In this document: piece after piece, positions 7,986 to 17,563 of the stretch
Numbering within the stretch: the stretch's first letter is position 1
How the letters are laid out: the number at the start of each line of letters is the position of its first letter
Assembly: GCA_910585405.1 (NCBI GenBank)
Contig: CAJUDO010000005.1
Location: 46,645-110,644, forward strand
DNA length: 64,000 nt
Source: an uncultured Peptococcaceae bacterium
GTDB taxonomy: Bacteria > Bacillota > Peptococcia > Peptococcales > Peptococcaceae
Direction: 5' to 3'
The notes under the pieces: generated by a model
What the model was told of the DNA's origin: nothing
Seen by the model: the letters and a program-made list of their open reading frames with translations, nothing else
Database searches by the model: none
Position numbers and translations under genes: made by a program

Positions 7986-9398
7986 TCAGGCCTGTTCACA
8001 CCGATAACGCAAAACTGGCTGCCGTGCTGCCAGCACTTCGTCTGGCCGTTTGATCTGCCCATGATGGGGCGCATCATGCATCTGTGCTCCATCCTCATGA
8101 GCCATTTGATATAGTTCGCGCATTACCTCCGCTGCTTCGTCCAATGTTTCCCGTGATTCCGTCTCGGTAGGTTCAAACATCAGGGCCTCGTGAACAATCA
8201 ATGGAAAATACATGGTTGGTGGATGAATACCATGATCAATCAATGACTTAGCCACATCCAACGCCGATACGCCGGTCTCTTTTTTCAGTTCTTCCAGGCT
8301 GAGCACAAATTCATGCATACAAGTCTTGCCGTAAGGCACCGGATATAGATCCTTCAGCTTTGCCATCATATAATTGGCATTGAGCACCGCTCCTTCACAA
8401 GCGCTGCGGATTCCTTCTGCCCCCAGCGTCAGCATATAGGTCAGTGCTTTCACAACTACCAGGAAATTACCATGGAAAGCTTTTAACTGCAGCTTTTCCT
8501 CCTGCCCATTCTGAATAGCACAACCTGGCAGATAGGGCTGCAAAATGGATTTGCAGGCTACCGGACCGCTACCTGGGCCACCGCCACCGTGAGGGGTGGC
8601 AAAGGTCTTATGCAGATTGAGATGTACCACATCAAAGCCCATATCGCCGGGCCGTACCACGCCCATAATGGCATTAAAATTGGCACCATCGTAGTAATTC
8701 AAGCCGCCGGCCTGATGAATGATATCGGTAATCTCTAAAATATTGCTGTCAAAAATCCCTACCGTGTTAGGATTGGTCAGCATCAGCCCTGCTGTGTCCT
8801 CCCCTACACTGGCCCGCAATGCGTCCAAATCTACACATCCGTCGGGACTGGAGAGAATTGTCACCACAGTAAAGCCTGCCATGCTGGCGCTGGCCGGATT
8901 GGTGCCGTGGGCAGCGTCGGGAATGATAATTTTGTTTCTTTTTTTATCGCCCCTTGCTTCATGGTAGGATTTAATCAGCAAAAGGCCGGTAAATTCACCA
9001 TGGGCACCGGCTGCCGGCTGAAAGGTGATGTCATCCATACCTGTCGCTTCGCATAAATACTGCTTCGCTGTGTCTAGCACTTGTTTGCAGCCCTGTACTG
9101 TACTTTCAGGCTGTAGCGGATGAATATTGGTAAATCCGGGCAACACTGCCATTTCCTCATCAATTCTCGGATTATACTTCATCGTGCAGGAACCCAACGG
9201 ATAAAACCCGTCATTTACACCATGCGCCCGTTTGGCCAGCACGCTGTAATGTCGGCTGATTTCTGTTTCTGACAATTGAGGAAGACGCAGCGGCTGCTCC
9301 CGCTTTAATTCTTCCGGCAGCTGCACTTCTGGCACATCACAGGCCGGCAGCAAATCGCACCCCCGTCCCGCATGACTTTTTTCAAAAATCAGTTGCAT
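7986..9398 (-). CDS. gcvPB: Glycine dehydrogenase (decarboxylating) subunit 2
   Basis: The PLP-bearing half of the split P protein. With GcvPA it decarboxylates glycine and passes the aminomethyl group to lipoyl-GcvH. The cofactor lysine is in VHLNLHKTFATPHGGGGPG (about residue 264), and NDGFYPLGSCTMKYNPR near the N-terminus is typical of this subunit. Length (470 residues) is normal for the two-subunit form found in Firmicutes. The ATG at 9398 lies 10 bp after GGAGG; an upstream GTG is too close to that site. It overlaps the end of gcvPA by 10 bp, so the two subunits are translationally coupled. Confidence 0.97.
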   Translation of the reverse strand: MQLIFEKSHAGRGCDLLPACDVPEVQLPEELKREQPLRLPQLSETEISRHYSVLAKRAHGVNDGFYPLGSCTMKYNPRIDEEMAVLPGFTNIHPLQPESTVQGCKQVLDTAKQYLCEATGMDDITFQPAAGAHGEFTGLLLIKSYHEARGDKKRNKIIIPDAAHGTNPASASMAGFTVVTILSSPDGCVDLDALRASVGEDTAGLMLTNPNTVGIFDSNILEITDIIHQAGGLNYYDGANFNAIMGVVRPGDMGFDVVHLNLHKTFATPHGGGGPGSGPVACKSILQPYLPGCAIQNGQEEKLQLKAFHGNFLVVVKALTYMLTLGAEGIRSACEGAVLNANYMMAKLKDLYPVPYGKTCMHEFVLSLEELKKETGVSALDVAKSLIDHGIHPPTMYFPLIVHEALMFEPTETESRETLDEAAEVMRELYQMAHEDGAQMHDAPHHGQIKRPDEVLAARQPVLRYRCEQA

Positions 9399-10714
9399 GA
9401 TGCACACACCTCCTCAATGATTGCAGCCGCCTTATCCAGCTGTTCTTTGTTGACCACTTCGGTCACACACCAAAGAATTCCGTCTTTCACCGGCAGGCCA
9501 CCTAAAATGTCTTCTGCTGCCAATGCATCCAGTACCTTTTGGGCCGGTACAGGAAATTCCGTCACAAATTCATGGAACCAGCTGCCTTGGTTCAGCACGT
9601 TTACACCGTCAATCGCTGCCAGCTTCTGCGCAAAATAATGGGCTTTGGACATGGACTGCCCTGCTGCCTGTTTCATACCTTCCGGTCCCATAGTGCTCAT
9701 ATACACCGCCGCAGTTAAGGCACAAAGCGCCTGATTGGAACATACATTGCTGGAAGCTTTTTCTCGGCGAATATGCTGCTCTCTGGCTTGTAATGTCAAT
9801 ACATAGGCACGGTTGCCATCGGCATCTTTTGTTTCCCCTACAATGCGGCCCGGCAATTTGCGGGTCATCGCGAAGGTAGCGGCCATAAAGCCCAGGTAAG
9901 GACCGCCGTAAGCCAGCGGCATACCCAAAGGCTGCCCTTCACCCACTACCACATCCGCACCGCAGGCAGCCGGTGTTTTCATCACAGCCAGCGCCATGGG
10001 ATTGCAGCCCATAATATATTTTGCGCCGGCCTGATGTACCGTTTCGCCCAATGCAGTGCCGTCTTCAAAGTTGCCGTAGAAGTTTGGCTGCTGCACATAG
10101 AAACAGCATACATCGGCAGTCAGCGCCTGCTCTAATGCTTCCGTGTCCGTACGGCCGTTTTTCTCTGGCACAACACGCAGCTCGTAGCCTGCGCCGTAAC
10201 AATAGGTGCGCATGGTAGCCAGCACATCGGGATGGGTCGTAGCCGATGCTAGCGCTACGGTCCGTTTACGTTCCCTGCACATGGCTATGGCTTCCGCCGC
10301 AGCGGAAGCACCATCATATACGCTGGCATTGGAGGTATCCATACCGGTCAAATCACAAATCATTGTCTGGTATTCAAAAATAGATTGCAGAATTCCCTGG
10401 CTCATCTCAGCCTGATAAGGCGTATAGGCTGTCACAAATTCTTCCTTGGCGGTAATGTATTTTACAATAGATGGAATATAATGTTGATATGCGCCTGCGC
10501 CGCGCAGAATGGTTCCAAATACTTTATTCTGACGGCTCATCGCTTCCATCGTCTGCCGTACTTCCAATTCTGATTTTCCTGCAGGAATATGCAAAGACTC
10601 TTTCAGCAGAACAGAATCGGGAACATTTTCATAAAAGGCAGCCACCGAATCGACACCGACGGCAGCCAGCATCTCCTGCTGTTCTTCTTTGGTAGAAGGT
10701 ATATACTGTCCCAT
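9389..10714 (-). CDS. gcvPA: Glycine dehydrogenase (decarboxylating) subunit 1
   Basis: A 441-residue N-terminal half of the split P protein of glycine cleavage. Conserved family stretches include MGQYIPSTKEEQQEMLAAVG at the start, the glycine-rich PLAYGGPYLGFMA and the internal TLQAREQHIRREKASSNVCS. It lacks the PLP lysine, which is on GcvPB, as expected. The start ATG has a GGGAGAA site and lies 2 bp after the gcvH stop. It lies third in gcvT-gcvH-gcvPA-gcvPB. The enzyme is cytoplasmic and works as a heterotetramer with GcvPB. Confidence 0.97.
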   Translation of the reverse strand: MGQYIPSTKEEQQEMLAAVGVDSVAAFYENVPDSVLLKESLHIPAGKSELEVRQTMEAMSRQNKVFGTILRGAGAYQHYIPSIVKYITAKEEFVTAYTPYQAEMSQGILQSIFEYQTMICDLTGMDTSNASVYDGASAAAEAIAMCRERKRTVALASATTHPDVLATMRTYCYGAGYELRVVPEKNGRTDTEALEQALTADVCCFYVQQPNFYGNFEDGTALGETVHQAGAKYIMGCNPMALAVMKTPAACGADVVVGEGQPLGMPLAYGGPYLGFMAATFAMTRKLPGRIVGETKDADGNRAYVLTLQAREQHIRREKASSNVCSNQALCALTAAVYMSTMGPEGMKQAAGQSMSKAHYFAQKLAAIDGVNVLNQGSWFHEFVTEFPVPAQKVLDALAAEDILGGLPVKDGILWCVTEVVNKEQLDKAAAIIEEVCASCN

Positions 10715-10716
10715 AC

Positions 10717-11097
10717 TTATTCTCCCTGTGCCAAAAAGGTTTCATATTCCGCAGCACTCAGCAATTCTTCCGTATCGCCCACATTTTCAACCTTAATAAA
10801 CCACGCATCATAAGGAGTTTCGTTAATCAACTGAGGCGCATCCAATAATTCTTCATTGATTTCTGCGACCTCGCCGCTTACCGGACTGAATACATCGGAT
10901 ACTGCTTTTACCGATTCTACATCGCCAAAGGCTTCGCCAGCCGTTACCGCATCTCCCGCCATTGGCAGATTGACAAACACCAAGTCGCCCAGCTCCTGCT
11001 GCGCATAGTCTGTCAGGCCTACCGTCACAGTGCCGTCACCGTTTTCTTTTACCCATTCATGAGATTTGGTGTATTTTAATCCTTCTAAAATTGCCAT
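10717..11097 (-). CDS. gcvH: Glycine cleavage system H protein
   Basis: A 126-residue lipoyl carrier that shuttles the aminomethyl intermediate between the P, T and L proteins. The lipoylated lysine is Lys64 in FGDVESVKAVSDVFSP, the usual sequence around that residue. The fold-defining start KYTKSHEWVKENGDGTVTVG is intact. GGAGGG precedes the ATG. It lies between gcvT (120 bp upstream) and gcvPA (2 bp downstream). The lplA gene in the same operon probably loads it. Confidence 0.97.
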   Translation of the reverse strand: MAILEGLKYTKSHEWVKENGDGTVTVGLTDYAQQELGDLVFVNLPMAGDAVTAGEAFGDVESVKAVSDVFSPVSGEVAEINEELLDAPQLINETPYDAWFIKVENVGDTEELLSAAEYETFLAQGE

Positions 11098-11216
11098 TAT
11101 AAAAACCCTCCTAAAATTTTTTGTTTCGTTATTATTTTCTTCTAATTGCCATTTTCTATGTGCATTCTGTTTTTGGCTGCGATACCTTTCCGCAACATAT
11201 CGTGATTCGTTCCTGT

Positions 11217-12308
11217 TTATTTTTTCGGCCGTTTATAAAAAGGCAGCGGCACGATTTCGGCGGTCACTCTGCGTCCGCGAATCTCAACCTCCACTTCGCT
11301 GCCCACTTCACCGTAAGGCTTCTCCAACAAGGCCATAGCCACAGGCATCCCGATAAAGGGACAATGGGTGCCAGAGGTGGTCATCCCAATCTGCTTGTCA
11401 CCCACATATACCGGGCAGTGTTCTCGGGCAATACCGCGGCCTGTCACCTTTAATCCTACCCGGCAGCGCTTCGGCTCACCAGCTACCACTAAAGCAGCTT
11501 TCCCGATGAAATCCTCTTTATCCAGTTTTACAAAGAAACCCAAGTCTGTTTCCAGCGGTGTTACAGTATCATCCATCTCATGCCCATACAATGGCATCGC
11601 TGCTTCCAACCGTAAGGTATCACGAGCACCTAACCCACAGGGAATCAATCCCTGTTCCTTACCTGTTTCCAGAAGCAAATTCCACAATTTTGGACCATCT
11701 TCGGCGGCACAGTACAGTTCATAGCCCAACTCTCCTGTGTAACCAGTGCGGGAGATCAAGCAACGGATTTCTCTCACATCTGCTTCTTGGACAAAACTGT
11801 AATATTTTTTTGGGATCTGTGCGTCCTCCACCAAACCAGCCAGAATCGCCACCGAGTTTGGTCCTTGCAGGGCTACCTGCGCAATTGACTCTGAAATATC
11901 GCGGAACTGTACATCACCGGACAGATGACTGGAAATCCAGTCCGCATCTTTGTCTTTGTTGGCTGCATTAACTACTAACAGATAACTTTCCTCATTGACA
12001 CGATAGACCAAAATATCATCCACTACACCACCCTGCTCATTGCACATAGGACTGTAACGCACCTGACCATCATACATCCCACTCATGTCATTGCATGTAA
12101 TCAGCTGCACATTGCGCAGTGCATCAGGACCGGACAGCACAATTTCTCCCATATGGGAAACATCAAACAGACCACAGGCACTGCGCACTGCCATATGTTC
12201 CTTAATTACACCTGTCTCATACTGCACCGGCAACAGATAGCCACCAAATGGTACAATTTTTCCACCGGCTGCTACATGGCAGTCATACAGCGGGGTTTTC
12301 TTTTCCAT
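11217..12308 (-). CDS. gcvT: Aminomethyltransferase (glycine cleavage T protein)
   Basis: A 363-residue protein that transfers the methylene group from aminomethyl-lipoyl-GcvH to tetrahydrofolate, releasing ammonia. The start MEKKTPLYDCHVAAGGKIVP, the motif ACGLFDVSHMGEI and the folate-site region SRTGYTGELGYELYC are diagnostic. Length is normal. The ATG has a GGAGG site 11 bp upstream. It is the first gene after the tandem glycine riboswitch and terminator, so the whole operon should be switched on by excess glycine. This fits use of glycine as a carbon or nitrogen source, or protection against it. Confidence 0.97.
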   Translation of the reverse strand: MEKKTPLYDCHVAAGGKIVPFGGYLLPVQYETGVIKEHMAVRSACGLFDVSHMGEIVLSGPDALRNVQLITCNDMSGMYDGQVRYSPMCNEQGGVVDDILVYRVNEESYLLVVNAANKDKDADWISSHLSGDVQFRDISESIAQVALQGPNSVAILAGLVEDAQIPKKYYSFVQEADVREIRCLISRTGYTGELGYELYCAAEDGPKLWNLLLETGKEQGLIPCGLGARDTLRLEAAMPLYGHEMDDTVTPLETDLGFFVKLDKEDFIGKAALVVAGEPKRCRVGLKVTGRGIAREHCPVYVGDKQIGMTTSGTHCPFIGMPVAMALLEKPYGEVGSEVEVEIRGRRVTAEIVPLPFYKRPKK

Positions 12309-12354
12309 ACATCATTCCTCCTCGCAGATAATAAGTTTGTGAAAAAAATAATAA

Positions 12355-12413
12355 AATAAAAAACAGAGACACAAAAACAATAACGTGTTCGCTATCATTC
12401 CTGTGCCTCTGTT
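12355..12413 (-). terminator. Intrinsic terminator of the glycine riboswitch expression platform
   Basis: On the minus strand, AACAGAGGCACAG pairs (with G:U pairs) with TTGTGTCTCTGTT and runs into a T-rich tail at 12340-12362. The 5' arm shares bases with the closing P1 helix of the second aptamer, so glycine binding should prevent the terminator from forming and let transcription enter gcvT. Confidence 0.8.
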
Positions 12414-12592
12414 ACTTTACCTGAAAGATTCCCTGCGTCCGCAAGTTGCTTCTTCGGTGCATCTCTGCTTTCCAGAGTGTCGTCAGAATCCAGTCCTTTT
12501 TGCCTGAGAGTTTTTGCTCTTGCACCTTCGGCGATGAAACTACAGCATCACTGCAGCCATTCTCTCCCAGATTCCTCAACCGACTTCTATTT
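12405..12592 (-). promoter_or_regulatory. Tandem glycine riboswitch upstream of gcvT
   Basis: Two aptamers lie head to tail on the minus strand. The first has GGGAGAG, GCCGAAGGTGCAAG and CTCTCAGGCAAAAAGGAC; the second has ACTCTGGAAAGCAGAG, CACCGAAGAAGCAA and CTTTCAGGTAAAGTAACAGAG. These are the conserved cores of the gcvT-type glycine riboswitch. The second aptamer's P1 (CTCTG/CAGAG) competes with the following terminator, giving an ON switch. Both aptamers look complete. Confidence 0.93.
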
Positions 12593-12604
12593 GTCTTTTG
12601 TTTT

Positions 12605-12633
12605 AGTATAAAGAATTCAAACTTCCTTGTCAA
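12605..12633 (-). promoter_or_regulatory. Sigma-A-type promoter of the gcv operon
   Basis: On the minus strand TTGACA (12628-12633) and TATACT (12605-12610) are separated by exactly 17 bp, a near-consensus promoter a few bases before the riboswitch. A strong constitutive promoter with control moved to the riboswitch fits this arrangement. Confidence 0.85.
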
Positions 12634-12745
12634 TGCCTAAATATTTATACAGCCAATTGAAAAAAGTTTGAACCTAAAAACGGCTGTACTTTTTCCATTT
12701 CCCGCCTACCTGTCAGAATAACCGTAAGTAAAAGTACCACACATT

Positions 12746-13329
12746 TTATTTGCGATAGTCTTCGCCCTGTGTATCATCTTCTATCGTCTTGATAAGTTTT
12801 GCCGAAACTCCGCCCACCACGCAATTATCCGGCACATTTTTGGTGACAACGGCTCCCGCAGCCACCACCACATTATTTCCAATTGTAACACCTGGAAGGA
12901 TTACACAGTTGCCGCCAATCCACACATCATTCCCAATAGAAATCGGCTTGGCAATGCCAAGATGCTCCCTTCTGCCTTTTGGCGATAATGAATGCCCAAC
13001 GGTAGAGATGAGTGTATTCGGTCCAATCATTACATGATTCCCGATATGCACCGGCGCAATATCCAAAATCGTCACATTGTAATTCGCAAGAAAATAATCC
13101 CCCACATGAATGTTCAATCCATAGTCGCAGTTAAAAACCGGCGCTACAAACGGATTTTCGCCAACTTGTCCAAATAATTCCCGATTGCCTCTTCAAGCGC
13201 CTCCTCGTCCCCGCTGTCAATCGAATTCAGTTTTTTACATCCCGCAATGGCCCGCAGCTTACGGACATTGATTTCTTTATCCCAAAAGGAATACTCTAAT
13301 CCCGCTTCTAATTTTTCAAGCTCTGTCAT
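12746..13329 (-). pseudogene. maa: Maltose O-acetyltransferase-like gene with a frameshift
   Basis: The N-terminal mac domain reads MTELEKLEAGLEYSFWD from the ATG at 13329 through NSIDSGDEEALEEAI. One base is then missing near 13190, and the protein resumes in the next frame as LFGQVGENPFVAPVFNCDYG, continuing through the left-handed beta-helix repeats (HVMIGPNTLISTVGHS, GNDVWIGGNCVILPG) to the normal end. Together they make a full-length ~190-residue hexapeptide acetyltransferase that would acetylate maltose or similar sugars. As it stands the gene is frameshifted; a sequencing error is the alternative. It lies downstream of the alcohol dehydrogenase gene. Confidence 0.8.
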
Positions 13330-13421
13330 TTTCTCCAAACCTCCAGCACAAATTCTCAAATACCACAGAAGAGCGCAACTCTCTTTTTCAGGAAATCCGC
13401 CCTTCTGTTTTCTCCATATTG

Positions 13422-14585
13422 TTAGCAATATGCGTTCTCAAAAATAGTCAGATAATCTTCATCGGAGAGGGGCAGCGGATCCGCAGTAATATCGCCGCCA
13501 AGTACCTGATGCACTTTTGCGGGATACTTTTTCAATTCCTCTCTTGTAATGCCCTCTTCACTCATTTTAAGATCCCCGCAGCCGATTTCGGCAATCAGTT
13601 TATCCAATGCCATAATGAAATCCTTTCCGCTGGACGGATTTTCCACGCCCATTGCTTTCGCCATCTTTTTCATCGGCTCCTCCGCTGCCTTACGTTCCGC
13701 AAAGAAGTCGTAATAAGCATGCGCAATCTCAATCAGACCAGCGCCATGCACCAGATCGTCATGGAAGCTGCCCATGACATGTTCCATCGTGCGGGCGGAA
13801 GTACACATCATATAATATCCTGCAAAGGTATTCGCATAAGCCATCATCTCACGGGCTTCCTGGTTCCTGCCATCCTTCACAGCAACCGGAAGATATTTGG
13901 CAACAAGCTCTATCGTTTTCAAGGCAAACATTTCCGCCATGGGATGTACATTTTTATTCACAACCGTTTCCGATGCATGGAAGAAAGCGTCCATTCCCTG
14001 ATATGCTGTAAATTTGGGCGGCACACTCATCATCAAATCACTGTCCACAACGGAAAGCGTCGGGAACATAGATGGGTAGAAAATTCCTGTCTTTTCCTGG
14101 GTTGCATCGTTGGTAATCACAGACGCAATATCCACCTCACTGGCCGTTCCCGCCGACGTGGTAATGCAGACAATAGGAATCGCCGGATTTGCGGGCGTTT
14201 TCTTACCGCCCGCAGCGCTCAGAGAATAATCCCAGATATTTCCCTGATTTGCGGCCATCAGCGCAATACATTTTGTGCAGTCCATCACAGAGCCGCCGCC
14301 CAGCGCGATGACAAAGTCGCAGCCATTCTCTCTGACGGCCTTGGCACCATCCATAACGTTGATATCAGTGGGATTGGGACGAATCTGATCGAACAGCGCA
14401 TAAGCCACGCCCGCCTCATCAAGTTCCTTCTCCAGACTTTCCAGATAACCGTATTTTTTCACGGATGTGCCGTTTGACGTAACGATCAGCGCTTTTTTGC
14501 CAGGGAGCATTTCGCTGTGCAGCTCCTTTAATTTCCCCGGTCCAAACAACACCTTTGTTGGCATAAAAAAGTTAAAATTGTACAT
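13422..14585 (-). CDS. Iron-containing (group III) alcohol dehydrogenase
   Basis: A 387-residue NAD(P)-dependent dehydrogenase that interconverts alcohols and aldehydes or ketones. The dinucleotide site is GGGSVMDCTK (from residue 96). The metal-binding Asp/His set is in GMDAFFHASE and in GSFHDDLVHGAGLIEIAHAY. Length is normal for the BDH/YqhD-like branch. The ATG at 14585 has GGAGG 8 bp upstream. It lies in a cluster with an aldo/keto reductase, a C_GCAxxG protein and a broken acetyltransferase, divergent from an AraC regulator that probably controls the set. The substrate cannot be read from the sequence. Confidence 0.93.
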   Translation of the reverse strand: MYNFNFFMPTKVLFGPGKLKELHSEMLPGKKALIVTSNGTSVKKYGYLESLEKELDEAGVAYALFDQIRPNPTDINVMDGAKAVRENGCDFVIALGGGSVMDCTKCIALMAANQGNIWDYSLSAAGGKKTPANPAIPIVCITTSAGTASEVDIASVITNDATQEKTGIFYPSMFPTLSVVDSDLMMSVPPKFTAYQGMDAFFHASETVVNKNVHPMAEMFALKTIELVAKYLPVAVKDGRNQEAREMMAYANTFAGYYMMCTSARTMEHVMGSFHDDLVHGAGLIEIAHAYYDFFAERKAAEEPMKKMAKAMGVENPSSGKDFIMALDKLIAEIGCGDLKMSEEGITREELKKYPAKVHQVLGGDITADPLPLSDEDYLTIFENAYC

Positions 14586-14799
14586 TTGTGTTACCTCCAT
14601 TTTTTATTAATAATTTAATTTCTGCTCAAACATACAAATATCGCGTCAGACAATTCCTCTTGATAGAACGCTCTTCACTGTTTCATTCCTCAAACGGATT
14701 CCTATGTTGTCAGTCTGCCGCATAGACACAATCGCGAACCAGAACATGTCCTTCCTCCAATTTTTTACGTGGATTTCAAAATCAAGCCGTTCTATCGCC

Positions 14800-15648
14800 T
14801 TAAAAATCCACCTGATCCGGATGCAGACCGGAACCTCCGCAGTACTCCATCCCGTTTATGATTTCCATATCCTCTTGTGTAATCTCAAAATCAAACACAT
14901 CGGCATTTTCAACGATTCGGGACGGTGTCACAGACTTGGGAAGGGGTAAAATATCGTTTTGCAGACACCAGCGAATACAAAGCTGTGCCGCCGATTTATG
15001 ATACTTCGCGGCGATATGTTGCAACGTTTCATTGCTTGGCATCCGCCCTGTTCCAAGCGGGCTCCACGCTTCCACTACGATATTATGCGCTTTGCAGTAG
15101 GCAACCGCTTCTTCCTGCATCTGTCCCGGATGGAATTCAATCTGGTTTACCATCGGCTGTACTTCTGTTTCCATAAGCATCCTTAAATGATGCGGCAGGA
15201 AATTGGATACGCCGATTGCTTTGATCCGCCCTGCTTTGTAAAGTTCCGTCATGGCACGCCATGTTTCCAGATTGATCTCTTCCCAATTCTCAAACTGCGA
15301 GGAAGAAGCGGGCCAGTGGATCAGGTACAGATCCAAATAATCAAGGTTCAGGTCAATCATTGTTTTTTCAAAAGCGGCCATTGTGTTCTCGTAGCCTCTG
15401 TCGGGATTCCATACTTTGCTGGTAATAAAAAGACTGCTTCGTTCTGCTTGGGACGCCTTAATGCCTTTTCCAACGCCCACTTCATTTCCGTAACAGGCCG
15501 CCGTATCAATATGACGGTACCCTGCCCCGATTGCCTCGCTGACTGCTTTTACGGCAATATCGCCGTCTGGTGTCTGCCATGTGCCAAAGCCAATGCACGG
15601 AATTTCATATCCGTTATTCAACCTGAAGGTATCTGTCATTTTTTTCAT
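14800..15648 (-). CDS. Aldo/keto reductase
   Basis: A 282-residue NADPH-type TIM-barrel reductase. All four catalytic residues are visible: Asp48, Tyr53, Lys78 and His111 (HIDTAACYG, ITSKVW, LIHWP). The C-terminal KSVTPSRIVENADVFDF is the usual NADPH phosphate-binding motif. The GGAGG site lies 10 bp before the ATG. Its position before the iron alcohol dehydrogenase suggests that both reduce or oxidise the same type of carbonyl compound, perhaps reactive aldehydes. Such genes are often induced by AraC regulators in Firmicutes, and one lies divergently upstream. Confidence 0.94.
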   Translation of the reverse strand: MKKMTDTFRLNNGYEIPCIGFGTWQTPDGDIAVKAVSEAIGAGYRHIDTAACYGNEVGVGKGIKASQAERSSLFITSKVWNPDRGYENTMAAFEKTMIDLNLDYLDLYLIHWPASSSQFENWEEINLETWRAMTELYKAGRIKAIGVSNFLPHHLRMLMETEVQPMVNQIEFHPGQMQEEAVAYCKAHNIVVEAWSPLGTGRMPSNETLQHIAAKYHKSAAQLCIRWCLQNDILPLPKSVTPSRIVENADVFDFEITQEDMEIINGMEYCGGSGLHPDQVDF

Positions 15649-15783
15649 TTTCGTGTTTCCTCCTGTCTGTTTTTCGTTTTCATTCCCTTTCTAATTTTCT
15701 CCTGTCAGCCATTCATGATAAGCATGAATCGGCAGCATCCTCCAAGTCCTTTTCTTAAATTTTTGTTTCCTGACAATTTCCCT

Positions 15784-16236
15784 TCAATAACACACCATTT
15801 TCCGCAAGAATTTTCTCCACAAGCAAGCCCCATCCTTAACCTTCATCCCGCACTGGAAGGCCTTAGGACTGTTCCCATGCAGGATTTCGCGGCAGATAAT
15901 AGAGCCGTATTCCTGCTCAAAAACCTTCGAGGCATTGCAAATTATTTTGTAGGTGTTTTCCCTGCTTTTGCCGTCCAGGCTGCCGCTGCTGCAAAAACAA
16001 CTGATCACAGCCACCGCCGCAGAAAACGCACCGCAGACCTCCTGCTTTCCGCCAAACCCTCCGCCGAAACCTTCCATCAGGCGATATGCCGTTTCCTCGT
16101 CCAGTCCCAGTTCTTCTGCAAACGCTGCAAATACCGCCTGTGAACAGGTATATCCTTTTTTATATGTCCTGCTTGCGGTTTCCAATTTTATACACCGATT
16201 ATCCACGCAGCCTAAAATATCGTTCCTTGTTTCCAT
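15784..16236 (-). CDS. C_GCAxxG_C_C family putative redox protein
   Basis: A 150-residue protein matching the C_GCAxxG_C_C family, which is defined by spaced cysteines: TCSQAVFAAFAEELGL near residue 30, FGGGFGGKQEVCGAFSAAV near 60, and further cysteines (SCFCSS, SIICREIL, QCGMKVKDGAC). The family often sits beside oxidoreductases and is thought to be redox-active or metal-binding; no reaction is proven. GGGAGG precedes the ATG. It is the first gene of the minus-strand cluster and faces the AraC gene across 167 bp, which must hold both promoters. Confidence 0.85.
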   Translation of the reverse strand: METRNDILGCVDNRCIKLETASRTYKKGYTCSQAVFAAFAEELGLDEETAYRLMEGFGGGFGGKQEVCGAFSAAVAVISCFCSSGSLDGKSRENTYKIICNASKVFEQEYGSIICREILHGNSPKAFQCGMKVKDGACLWRKFLRKMVCY

Positions 16237-16403
16237 AATCGCACCTCCCTGCTTTCAACCTGTTACAAACAATATACTGCAATTTCTCAAAAAAGCCCAC
16301 GCTAAATCTTAATGATTTATATGGCAAATTCTAATTTTCGTGATATACTGTTTATATCGCAAGTCTCCAACCTAAAAATTTACTTGTAAGGAGCGTATTT
16401 GCT

Positions 16404-17384
16404 ATGGAATCCTCTTCACTTCCCACGGCAATGGAAAAACTGGCCAATGATTTTGCAAACAGAAATTGGGCATATCTTGATGTCGAACCCGGAAGCTGCC
16501 AGGAAAAAACCTTTCGCTGGCCTGGTCTGCCGGAAGAAGAAATCATGATATGCGTTCACAAGGGGAACCAGATTCACGAAATGTTCCACCGACAGGATTT
16601 TTTCTTTTTTAATTATGCCTACAAAGGAAGTTACGGCGCTTTCAGTTACCGATATGACAATCACATCACGGTTCATGAGGGAGAATGTTATATCGGACAG
16701 CCTTATGCCGGATACGCTCTAAATAAACAGAGCGAAGAAGAATTCATCATCATCGGCATCCTTATGCAAAAGGAAACCTTTTACCGTTCCTTTCTGCCGC
16801 TCTTATCTTCCGATGAGAAAATGTTTCACTTTTTTCTGGATCCTCGGACAAACACTTTCTCAGATGAGTTTATCCATCTGAAATTCAACGAATGCGCGCC
16901 GGTACGTCCATTGCTTGAAATGATGGTACAGGAGTATGCTTTTCCCAAGGAAGACACCCAGAAGATTTTGAAGCCGCTTGTACTGGCACTTTTGATGTAC
17001 GTGGCAAGACAGTACCGCGCAGAGAAGCCGAGGGAACAGGACGGCACGCTTTCCGATAAAATTGTCCGGTACATGAGCGAACACACCGATGCCGTCACCT
17101 TAAAAGACATTGCAGCCCGCTTTTCCTACCATCCTAATTATATTTCCGCTCTTCTCCATCGAGAATTGGGCAAAACCTTTTCGGAAATTTTACTGGAACT
17201 GCGCATGGAACGGGCGGATATCCTTCTGAAAGGAACCAATCTGTCTATTGAAGAAATCGCCTTGATGCTCGGATACAGCAACAGCAGCAACTTCTATAAA
17301 GCATTTCGGGAATACTACCATACTTCTCCAAGGGAATATGAACGAAGTTTTTTGAGTTCATCCCAAGAGAAGTCAAAGTTATAG
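16404..17384 (+). CDS. AraC-family transcriptional regulator
   Basis: A 326-residue regulator with an N-terminal cupin-like sensing domain (about 30-190, including IHEMFHRQDFFFFNYAYKG) and a C-terminal double helix-turn-helix (about 220-320) with TLKDIAARFSYHPNYISALL and SIEEIALMLGYSNSSNFYKA. It is transcribed away from the C_GCAxxG/aldo-keto reductase/alcohol dehydrogenase cluster and is the obvious candidate to activate it. The start follows AAGGAGCG. A strong bidirectional terminator follows at 17459. The effector is unknown. Confidence 0.93.
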   Translation: MESSSLPTAMEKLANDFANRNWAYLDVEPGSCQEKTFRWPGLPEEEIMICVHKGNQIHEMFHRQDFFFFNYAYKGSYGAFSYRYDNHITVHEGECYIGQPYAGYALNKQSEEEFIIIGILMQKETFYRSFLPLLSSDEKMFHFFLDPRTNTFSDEFIHLKFNECAPVRPLLEMMVQEYAFPKEDTQKILKPLVLALLMYVARQYRAEKPREQDGTLSDKIVRYMSEHTDAVTLKDIAARFSYHPNYISALLHRELGKTFSEILLELRMERADILLKGTNLSIEEIALMLGYSNSSNFYKAFREYYHTSPREYERSFLSSSQEKSKL

Positions 17385-17458
17385 AAAAACAGGCTATCTG
17401 TGAGCTGTGTTCACTTCTAAACACAGCTTCTCATAAGAAGAACTATACATCGTTGCAG

Positions 17459-17501
17459 AAAAAAGCTTCCGGTCATACATGATGTGCCGAAAGCTTTTTT
17501 T
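17459..17501. terminator. Bidirectional terminator between the AraC and arylsulfotransferase genes
   Basis: AAAAAAGCTT-CCGG pairs with CCG-AAAGCTTTTTTT around a 14-base loop; A and T runs flank both sides, so it can end the AraC transcript and the converging arylsulfotransferase transcript. A second 8-bp hairpin without a T-run lies at 17404-17427. Confidence 0.85.
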
Positions 17502-17563
17502 CCTACCTTTTCAAATATTCTGATTTTGCTATTTGTAGTAACTTAACACAAGAAACCCGCTTC

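Noticed and set aside
13419..14477. A 352-codon plus-strand open frame opposite the alcohol dehydrogenase gene
   Set aside because: It is antisense to a clear, complete enzyme gene, has no ribosome site, and its translation is rich in His, Phe, Cys and Ile in the way typical of a complementary shadow frame.
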